DNA of 18,590 bases from an uncultured Parasphingopyxis sp. (GTDB lineage Bacteria; Pseudomonadota; Alphaproteobacteria; Sphingomonadales; Sphingomonadaceae), in NCBI GenBank assembly GCA_905479515.1, contig CAJQMX010000209.1, forward strand, positions 1-18,590. Direction: 5' to 3'. The position numbers were made by a program, and so were the translations under genes. Numbering within the stretch: the first letter of the stretch is position 1; every line of letters starts with the position of its first letter. The notes beneath the pieces are model-generated. The model did not search any database and had not been told where the DNA came from. It worked only from the letters and a program-made list of their open reading frames with translations. This document shows positions 13,991-18,590 of the stretch, piece by piece.

Positions 13991-14557
13991 TTAGATCAAT
14001 GAAAAGACATTGATTGCTAAAACCGATGATACGAGCGCAAACAGGATGCCGACTGACCGGCGGATCAGGACAAGCGGTATGCGCTCCCGCAGCGCCTGAC
14101 CAAGAATGATTGCGGGCGCGCAACCGAGTATGACGCCCAGGGTCGCTCCGAATGCGGTCAGCATCCAGTTTGATGAAACGGCACCAAAGCCGGCCGTGAT
14201 GAACTGGGTCTTGTCGCCAATCTCAATAAGCAGGAATCCGATCGCGCTCGTCATGATGATCCCGATTCCCCAGATGGACTCTGCACCAGTGTCGTCGAAC
14301 GGGACAAAGGCACCGACGGCAGCAAAAGCAAAGCCGAGAGTGAGAAACAGCAGCGCGGCATCCGGCGGAATCATGGTAGCGATCAGGGAGCCGCCAAAAG
14401 CCGCAAGCCCCATATTAATCGCCGCCGCTATGCCGACACCAATAAAAACGGGCACCGGTCTTCCAAACCGCGAGCTCAACATCATCGCCAGAATTTGAGT
14501 TTTGTCCCCCCATTCAGCCAGAGCGGCGGCAACAAGGGGAAGGAAAAAGGAATCCAT
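13991..14557 (-). CDS. GDT1/TMEM165 (UPF0016) family cation transporter
   Basis: This 188-residue membrane protein has two copies of the family motif E-x-G-D-K-T: EWGDKTQ at 15–21 and EIGDKTQ at 112–118, each within a hydrophobic bundle of about three helices. Members of this family (yeast Gdt1, human TMEM165, bacterial MneA) exchange Mn2+ or Ca2+ across membranes. From the presence of both motifs an intact transporter is likely, probably exporting Mn2+ (inference). The frame is open to 14641, but those 28 residues overlap the preceding gene and are not membrane-like; the ATG at 14557 begins the first helix and leaves an 11-base gap. No manganese riboswitch is visible upstream. Confidence 0.9.
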   Translation of the reverse strand: MDSFFLPLVAAALAEWGDKTQILAMMLSSRFGRPVPVFIGVGIAAAINMGLAAFGGSLIATMIPPDAALLFLTLGFAFAAVGAFVPFDDTGAESIWGIGIIMTSAIGFLLIEIGDKTQFITAGFGAVSSNWMLTAFGATLGVILGCAPAIILGQALRERIPLVLIRRSVGILFALVSSVLAINVFSLI

Positions 14558-14568
14558 AGAGGCGGGCG

Positions 14569-14895
14569 CTAACCCGTCATTCGCACAGAGATCGCTGCCA
14601 ACATCGCATCGCGTGCGCGCACATCGTCGATTTCGATGCATCCGGTGGCCAGTTTGAGCTGATCGAAATAGAGGCCAAAGGCGGTCGCTTGCCTGTTCCG
14701 GGCTATCGATCGCTCAAAGGCATGGGCAATGCCTTCGACGACAAGCAAGTTGTAGGCATCGGCTGTAGACCGGATTTCATCAATGGCTTCATGGAGCGCA
14801 GGCAAGGTCATCGCCCGGCAATTATGTTCCAGTTGCTCGATCTGGGTATAGAGATCGGCGCAAATCGGTAGGCGGGAATCTTCGCGAAGCTGCAT
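14569..14895 (-). CDS. Unrecognised small helical protein, cotranscribed with the GDT1 gene
   Basis: I do not recognise this 108-residue protein. It is soluble, mostly helical by composition (LYTQIEQLEHNCRAMTLPALHEAIDEIRSTADAYNLLVVEGIAHAFERSIARNRQ), with two cysteines and no signal peptide or membrane segment. It appears real: the ATG at 14895 has an AAGGAG site 9 bases upstream, and it ends 11 bases before the GDT1-type transporter, so the two probably form an operon. I prefer this start to one at 14925 because of that site. A CtrA-like box lies 47–61 bases upstream. It might be a regulator or partner of the transporter, but that is only context. Confidence 0.65.
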   Translation of the reverse strand: MQLREDSRLPICADLYTQIEQLEHNCRAMTLPALHEAIDEIRSTADAYNLLVVEGIAHAFERSIARNRQATAFGLYFDQLKLATGCIEIDDVRARDAMLAAISVRMTG

Positions 14896-14941
14896 TGTTC
14901 TGGCTCCTTGGTATCGCGATCCCATCTGTGCGCCTTTATGG

Positions 14942-14956
14942 TTAGCAAAGGGTTAA
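14942..14956. promoter_or_regulatory. CtrA-like binding box
   Basis: TTAG-CAAAGGG-TTAA (TTAA-N7-CTAA on the minus strand) matches the CtrA consensus TTAA-N7-TTAA at seven of eight positions with the exact 7-base spacing. It is 47–61 bases upstream of the unrecognised gene at 14569–14895 and about 130 bases upstream of rpmG on the other strand, so it could control either. Confidence 0.4.
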
Positions 14957-15087
14957 TCGGGGCTGACTGGCGATGTTCTGGTTGACAACTGGCATGATGG
15001 CGGGCAATTGCGCGCGCTTCGGGCAGGCATTGGCGTCTTTAACGTCAGCGCGCCCTAAACAGCTATTTTGATGAAAAGGTTAGGGCC

Positions 15088-15255
15088 ATGGCCAAACCGG
15101 CGACCGTGAAAATTAAACTCGTCAGCACCGAAGGTACGGGCTTCTTCTATGTAACGAAGAAGAATCCGCGCAACCTTACGGAAAAGATGGTCATGCGGAA
15201 ATATGATCCTCGCGCCCGCAAGCATGTTGAGTTTAAAGAAGCCAAAATCAAATAG
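15088..15255 (+). CDS. rpmG: 50S ribosomal protein L33
   Basis: A 55-residue basic protein reading [20 protein letters not shown], with the typical [21 protein letters not shown] core and the [11 protein letters not shown] ending of bacterial L33. It is a component of the large ribosomal subunit near the E site. This version has no cysteines, so it is the zinc-independent (C-minus) form. The ATG at 15088 has AAAAGG 8 bases upstream. It is monocistronic: it stands alone on this strand and an intrinsic terminator follows at 15270. A TTGACA hexamer at 14982–14987 could be its -35, but I see no good -10. Confidence 0.97.
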   Translation: MAKPATVKIKLVSTEGTGFFYVTKKNPRNLTEKMVMRKYDPRARKHVEFKEAKIK

Positions 15256-15269
15256 GCTTTGGTGAGACT

Positions 15270-15295
15270 GCCGGGATTTAGCGCCCGGCCTTTTT
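15270..15295 (+). terminator. Intrinsic terminator of rpmG
   Basis: GCCGGG (15270–15275) and CCCGGC (15284–15289) form a 6-bp stem with an 8-base loop, followed by CTTTTT (15290–15295). It starts 14 bases after the rpmG stop. Confidence 0.85.
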
Positions 15296-15307
15296 CGCGC
15301 CTGACGA

Positions 15308-15326
15308 CTGACCGGATCCCGGTCAG
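15308..15326 (-). other. Hairpin overlapping the divK stop codon
   Basis: CTGACCGG (15308–15315) and CCGGTCAG (15319–15326) form a perfect 8-bp stem with a 3-base loop that covers the divK stop (15323–15325). No T-run follows on either strand, so it may act as an mRNA 3' stabiliser or a non-canonical terminator instead of a standard one. Confidence 0.4.
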
Positions 15327-15685
15327 ATCAAAGTGCGCACTTCCTCGACAAATTTGATGACCGATATCGGCTTGGAGACATAGCTTTCCGCGCCTGCTTC
15401 GCGAATCCGCTCCTCATCACCCTTAGCCGCATAGGCTGTCACCGCCATGATCGGTATGGCCTTGAGGGCATCGTCACTCTTGAGCGCGCTAATCAGATCA
15501 AGCCCGCTGACATGCGGCATCTGGATATCCATGATGATCAGGTCGGGCGACTGGGCCTGCGCCGCTGCCAATGCCTCTCGGCCATCTGCAAGCGGTTCCG
15601 CAACATAATCATGCGCGCGCAGCAGATCGCAGAAAAGTTTTCTGTTGAGATCGTTATCCTCGACAACGAGCACCTTTTTCGCCAC
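15323..15685 (-). CDS. divK: Cell-cycle response regulator DivK
   Basis: DivK is a single-domain receiver protein. In Caulobacter it is phosphorylated by DivJ, dephosphorylated by PleC, and through DivL and CckA it lowers CtrA activity. The 120 residues form one CheY-like fold: acidic pocket E9-D10, phosphoacceptor D53 in IIMDIQMP, T83 in AVTAYA and K105 in YVSKPIS. The sequence KGDEERIREAGAESYVSKPISV is the DivK-specific signature after beta-4, which separates it from generic CheY proteins. There is no output domain. Translation starts at a GTG (15685) with only a G-rich stretch before it. It is divergent from the DUF3572 gene with a 38-base gap, a known alphaproteobacterial neighbourhood. 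Confidence 0.93.
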   Translation of the reverse strand: MAKKVLVVEDNDLNRKLFCDLLRAHDYVAEPLADGREALAAAQAQSPDLIIMDIQMPHVSGLDLISALKSDDALKAIPIMAVTAYAAKGDEERIREAGAESYVSKPISVIKFVEEVRTLI

Positions 15686-15723
15686 GTCCCACCCCGGTCA
15701 ATTGTTCGGGAAATATCTAGGCG

Positions 15724-16005
15724 ATGCGGAACGACGATACAAATGGCGATGCTGAATTTGATGCCGCTGCCCTGGCGCTTCGCGCGCTGGTCTGGACCTT
15801 GGGTGAGGAAGACCGCGCTCAGCGCCTGCTCGCTCTGACCGGGCTTACCGCCGATCATTTGCGCGCTGCGATCGGGGAACCGCCAGTGCTCGCCGCCGTG
15901 ATAAAGTTTCTGGAGGCCTATGAACCGAACCTGGTCTCTTGCGCTGAGGCGATCGGCACCTCACCTCAGAGCCTGGTTACCGCGCGAAGGGAATTGGAAG
16001 CATGA
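15724..16005 (+). CDS. DUF3572 family protein
   Basis: A 93-residue soluble, mostly helical protein: AALALRALVWTLGEEDRAQRLLALTGLTADHLRAAIGEPPVLAAVIKFLEAYEPNLVSCAEAIGTSPQSLVTARREL. The LTGLTADHLR and FLEAYEPNLVSCAEAIG blocks are typical of DUF3572, found mainly in alphaproteobacteria next to divK. Function is unknown; the last 30 residues look helix-turn-helix-like but are too short to call. It starts at 15724, 38 bases from the divergent divK start, and overlaps the next gene by 4 bases (ATGA), so it leads the operon. Confidence 0.85.
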   Translation: MRNDDTNGDAEFDAAALALRALVWTLGEEDRAQRLLALTGLTADHLRAAIGEPPVLAAVIKFLEAYEPNLVSCAEAIGTSPQSLVTARRELEA

Positions 16006-16625
16006 GCCGACCGCTCGTCATTTGTGACTGCGATGAAGTGCTGCTGCACATGGTCAGCCATTTCGGTGACTGGCTGGATGAAGCGCATGATCTCGATTTC
16101 GTGCTCGAGGGGGGAAATTTCATTGATGCCGTGCGCCCGCGTGATGGCAGTCCGGCACTCAAGGGCCCGGAGATATGGCCTCTCCTCAATGGTTTTTTCG
16201 ATACCGAGATGGACCGTCAGACTATCGTTCCCGGCGCAAGCGAGGCTCTGGTTTCGATTTCCGAACATGCCGAGATCGTGATCCTGACCAATTTGCAGGA
16301 CGAGTTTCGCACCGCCCGGGCAAAGCAGCTTGCTAAATTCGGGATCGATTTCCCGGTCCACACCAATCAGGGCGGCAAGGGTGACAAGGTACAGGAGCTT
16401 TTGGCGGACCATGGGGCATCGCTGGCGCTTTTCGTTGACGATCTCGGCGTCCACCACGAATCGGTTGCGCGCAGCGCCCCGCAGGTCTGGCGTCTGCATA
16501 TGATCGCCGAACCCACACTCGCGCCCAGTGTTCCGCCCGCTGCGCATGCCCATGCGCGTATCGATGACTGGCATGAGGCTCAGCACTGGATTATTGATAG
16601 GATAACGGAAGGAGAATCGGCATGA
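16002..16625 (+). CDS. HAD family hydrolase
   Basis: This is a haloacid dehalogenase-fold phosphatase of 207 residues. Its four motifs are visible: I, D9-x-D11 in VICDCDEVL; II, T96 in VILTN; III, K126/K129 in GGKGDK; and IV, the acid pair D146-D147 in LFVDDLGV. A small helical cap insert lies between motifs I and II (about 15–75). Substrate cannot be predicted. The C-terminal AAHAHARIDDWHEAQHWI extension is outside the core fold. It overlaps DUF3572 upstream and the RidA gene downstream by 4 bases each (ATGA), so all three are probably translationally coupled. Confidence 0.87.
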   Translation: MSRPLVICDCDEVLLHMVSHFGDWLDEAHDLDFVLEGGNFIDAVRPRDGSPALKGPEIWPLLNGFFDTEMDRQTIVPGASEALVSISEHAEIVILTNLQDEFRTARAKQLAKFGIDFPVHTNQGGKGDKVQELLADHGASLALFVDDLGVHHESVARSAPQVWRLHMIAEPTLAPSVPPAAHAHARIDDWHEAQHWIIDRITEGESA

Positions 16626-17089
16626 GCGGATTGATTGAGGCGCGGCTGAATGAAATCGGCCTGATCTTGCCAGAGCCAGCAGCGCCCGTCGCGGCTTATG
16701 TGCCTGCGGTGGAACATGACGGGCTTCTTTATCTATCCGGTCAGCTTCCCTTTGATGATGGCAATCTGATGCTTGGCCGTCTTGGCGAAGATCGCGATAT
16801 CGCTTTCGGGCAAAAGGCGGCACGGGCCTGCGGCGTGATGCTGGTTGCGCAGATGAAAGCGGCACTCGGCGATCTCGACCGGGTCGTGCGGATCGTGAAA
16901 CTCGGCGTGTTCGTCAATTCTGATCCCCGGTTCACCGATCAGGCGAAGGTCGCCAATGGTGCATCCGAACTGATGCAGGAAATTTTCGGCGAGCCGGGCC
17001 GCCATGCGCGTAGCGCCGTCGGCGTTCCCATATTGCCGCTGGGCGTTGCGGTGGAGATTGATGCGATCGTTGCGGTCTCCGATGGCTGA
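16622..17089 (+). CDS. RidA family (YjgF/YER057c/UK114) protein
   Basis: RidA proteins hydrolyse reactive enamines and imines released by PLP enzymes such as threonine dehydratase. The 155 residues show the family core: DGLLYLSGQLPF near 33–44, QMKAALGDLDRVVRIVKLGVFVNSD (77–101), and the closing RSAVGVPILPLGVAVEIDAIV with R130 and E145 in place of the E. coli catalytic Arg105/Glu120 pair. It carries an N-terminal extension (about 25 residues) found in the RidA-like group that sits next to GDPD in alphaproteobacteria. It overlaps the HAD gene by 4 bases and the GDPD gene by 8. Activity on aminoacrylate is inferred from the retained arginine. Confidence 0.9.
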   Translation: MSGLIEARLNEIGLILPEPAAPVAAYVPAVEHDGLLYLSGQLPFDDGNLMLGRLGEDRDIAFGQKAARACGVMLVAQMKAALGDLDRVVRIVKLGVFVNSDPRFTDQAKVANGASELMQEIFGEPGRHARSAVGVPILPLGVAVEIDAIVAVSDG

Positions 17090-17801
17090 TCTGGCATTCC
17101 TGACGCGCACGCCCTTTGCCCATCGCGGGCTGCATGGGCCTGGCGTGGTGGAGAATAGCCGCGCGGCTTTTGAGGCTGCGATTGCCGCCGGTCATGGTGT
17201 CGAAACCGATGTGCAGGTCAGCAAAGATGGCGTGGCCATGGTGTTCCACGATTATGAACTGGACCGGCTGACGCGCAAGCAAGGCCTGGTGATCGACCGC
17301 AAGGCCGCGAAGCTCGAAAAGATCCGCTTCAAAAACAGTGAAGAAACCGTGCCGCGCCTTACAGAGATGCTGGCGCTGGTGGATGGCCGCGCGCCTGTGC
17401 TGATCGAACTGAAGGCCAAGAGCCGCAAAGTGAAAAAGCTGTGCCGTTCAGTGGCGGAGGCGCTGGCAGACTATTCGGGCGAGGCGGCGGTCATGTCGTT
17501 CAATCCGGAGGTCGGCCGCTGGTTTTCCAAACACGCCCCTTCGGTCGTGCGGGGACTGGTGGTGACCGAGCATGACGAAATATCGCTGGCCGCGCGGATC
17601 AAGGGCGCGATGCAGCGCTCGCTCTCCGTGTTTCGCGCCGAGCCCGATTTCCTCGCTTATGATGTGCGGGATCTGCCCTCGGCCTTTGCAGACTCTCTGC
17701 GGGCAAAGAATGTGCCGGTCGTGACATGGACGGTCCGCACCGATGGGGAGCGGACATCTGCGGCTGAGGGCGCGGACCAGATTATCTACGAAATTCCATG
17801 A
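17082..17801 (+). CDS. Glycerophosphodiester phosphodiesterase family protein
   Basis: GDPD enzymes hydrolyse glycerophosphodiesters to an alcohol and glycerol-3-phosphate in a metal-dependent TIM barrel. The 239-residue product shows the catalytic and metal-binding residues: H14-R15 (AHRG), E24-N25 (VENS), E41/D43 (ETDVQ), H56 (VFHD), E109/K111 (LIELKAK), and the WTVRTDGE strand near the C-terminus. No signal peptide is seen, so it is probably cytoplasmic. The ATG at 17082 overlaps the RidA stop by 8 bases; the open frame reaches back to 17004 but those 26 residues lie in the RidA gene and I reject them. It shares 4 bases (ATGA) with the next gene. Confidence 0.93.
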   Translation: MADLAFLTRTPFAHRGLHGPGVVENSRAAFEAAIAAGHGVETDVQVSKDGVAMVFHDYELDRLTRKQGLVIDRKAAKLEKIRFKNSEETVPRLTEMLALVDGRAPVLIELKAKSRKVKKLCRSVAEALADYSGEAAVMSFNPEVGRWFSKHAPSVVRGLVVTEHDEISLAARIKGAMQRSLSVFRAEPDFLAYDVRDLPSAFADSLRAKNVPVVTWTVRTDGERTSAAEGADQIIYEIP

Positions 17802-18590
17802 GTGAGGGCGATCCCGAGCCGGTCGTGGCGCGTATTTCCGATGGCGTCGCCTCGATTGATGCGGCGGGATGGGATGCCTGCGCGGGTTCGGACAATCCTT
17901 TTCTCAGTCACGCCTTTCTGTCGATCCTTGAAGAATCGGGGAGTGTCTCCTCTCAAACCGGCTGGCAGCCCGTGCCGGTTTCGATTTCGGATCGCAGCGG
18001 CGCGATTGAAGCCGTCGCCCCGGCCTATGTGAAGGGCCATAGCCAGGGCGAATATGTGTTCGACCATGCCTGGGCCGATGCCTGGGAGCGAGCAGGCGGG
18101 CGCTATTATCCGAAGCTGCAGGTTGCTGTGCCGTTCACACCCGTACCGGGGCGGCGTTTGCTGGCGCGCGATTCGCACCACATTCCTGCGTTGATCGCGA
18201 CGCTCGAAACCATCACGCGCGACAACGGGATGTCCTCCGCCCATGCGACCTTCATTGCCGAGGACGAGATTGTCTGGTTTAAAAATGCTGGCTGGCTGAT
18301 CCGCGAGGGTAGCCAGTTTCACTGGGAGAACCAGGACTATTCGGACTTTGACGGCTTTCTGGAGGCGCTGTCATCGCGCAAGCGCAAGGCGATCCGCAAG
18401 GAACGACACAGGGCAGTCGAAGGACTGGAGATCGAGCACATCACGGGCGGGGATCTGACCGAAGAGCATTGGGACATCTTCTGGGAATTCTACCAGGATA
18501 CCGGGATGCGCAAATGGGGCCAGCCCTATCTGACGCGCGAATTCTTCTCTCTGCTGGGTGAGCGGATGGGCGAGCTGACCCTGCTGATCC
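17798..18590 (+). CDS. FemAB-like/DUF482 GNAT-fold protein, partial
   Basis: The visible 264 residues match the DUF482 (FemAB-like, PF04339) family, which has a GNAT-like fold and is usually about 380 residues; the gene runs off the right edge. Diagnostic blocks are the N-terminal GWDACAGSDNPFLSHAFLSILEESGSV, then APAYVKGHSQGEYVFDHAWADAWERAGGRYYPKLQVAVPFTPVPGRRLL, and SSRKRKAIRKERHRAVEGL with the EFYQDTGMRKWGQPYLTREFF motif. The reaction is not established; a role in aminoacyl or acyl transfer is only suggested by the fold. It starts at 17798, sharing 4 bases with the GDPD stop, so the operon continues into it. Confidence 0.9.
   Translation, partial: MSEGDPEPVVARISDGVASIDAAGWDACAGSDNPFLSHAFLSILEESGSVSSQTGWQPVPVSISDRSGAIEAVAPAYVKGHSQGEYVFDHAWADAWERAGGRYYPKLQVAVPFTPVPGRRLLARDSHHIPALIATLETITRDNGMSSAHATFIAEDEIVWFKNAGWLIREGSQFHWENQDYSDFDGFLEALSSRKRKAIRKERHRAVEGLEIEHITGGDLTEEHWDIFWEFYQDTGMRKWGQPYLTREFFSLLGERMGELTLLI

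Noticed and set aside
14982..15010. TTGACA promoter for rpmG
   Set aside because: The -35 is exact but no convincing -10 is found at the right spacing, so it is mentioned only with the gene.
15966..16865. 299-residue minus-strand reading frame
   Set aside because: It is antisense to the HAD and RidA genes, which carry complete motif sets.

Overview
The window looks like the chromosome of a Sphingomonadales alphaproteobacterium. No rRNA was available, so this rests on the gene set, moderately high GC, protein style and gene order: a compact rnd–lptC–lptA–lptB–rpoN cluster, a short DivK beside a DUF3572 gene, a DUF4870-like protein, a DUF1328 protein, and a FemAB-like DUF482 protein next to GDPD and RidA. 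It is mostly core chromosome. I see no prophage, insertion sequence, CRISPR array, tRNA or rRNA.

Positions 1–4459 (minus strand) form a run of cell-envelope and housekeeping genes: a TerC-family membrane protein, a short RNase D, then the lipopolysaccharide transport genes lptC, lptA and lptB, and the N-terminal 307 residues of sigma-54 (rpoN runs off the left edge). From 4522 to 5886 (plus strand) lie a DUF4870-like membrane protein and an unusual double cold-shock-domain protein with a glycine/arginine-rich N-terminus. A probable bidirectional terminator separates this from the minus-strand surface block.

Positions 5991–10599 hold a secreted trypsin-like serine protease autotransporter and a secreted protein of two PPC domains. 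The autotransporter's beta-barrel is split by a -1 frame change at about 6637–6638. It is therefore either a recent pseudogene or a sequence error. A strong stem-loop terminator separates the two genes.

Positions 10698–14895 are mixed: a DMT/EamA permease, a membrane-anchored metallophosphoesterase, a DUF6265 secreted protein, a 56-residue DUF1328 membrane protein, Dps, a GDT1/TMEM165-type cation transporter and an unrecognised small protein. The DUF1328 gene and dps both have good candidates for EcfG (general stress sigma factor) promoters, which suggests a small stress-response pair.

Positions 15088–18590 carry ribosomal protein L33 with its terminator and the cell-cycle response regulator DivK on the minus strand. 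Divergent from divK is a tightly overlapping plus-strand operon: DUF3572, HAD phosphatase, RidA-family protein, glycerophosphodiester phosphodiesterase, and a FemAB-like/GNAT protein cut by the right edge.

I did not find a convincing undescribed multi-gene system. The points most worth a second look are the frameshifted autotransporter, the paired stress promoters with a nested palindrome at dps, the Gly/Arg-rich double cold-shock protein, a CtrA-like site before an unknown gene, and the fully overlapping HAD–RidA–GDPD–FemAB operon. No gene-free stretch exceeds 300 bases. The longest is 9536–9795, which holds a terminator and a short inverted repeat.
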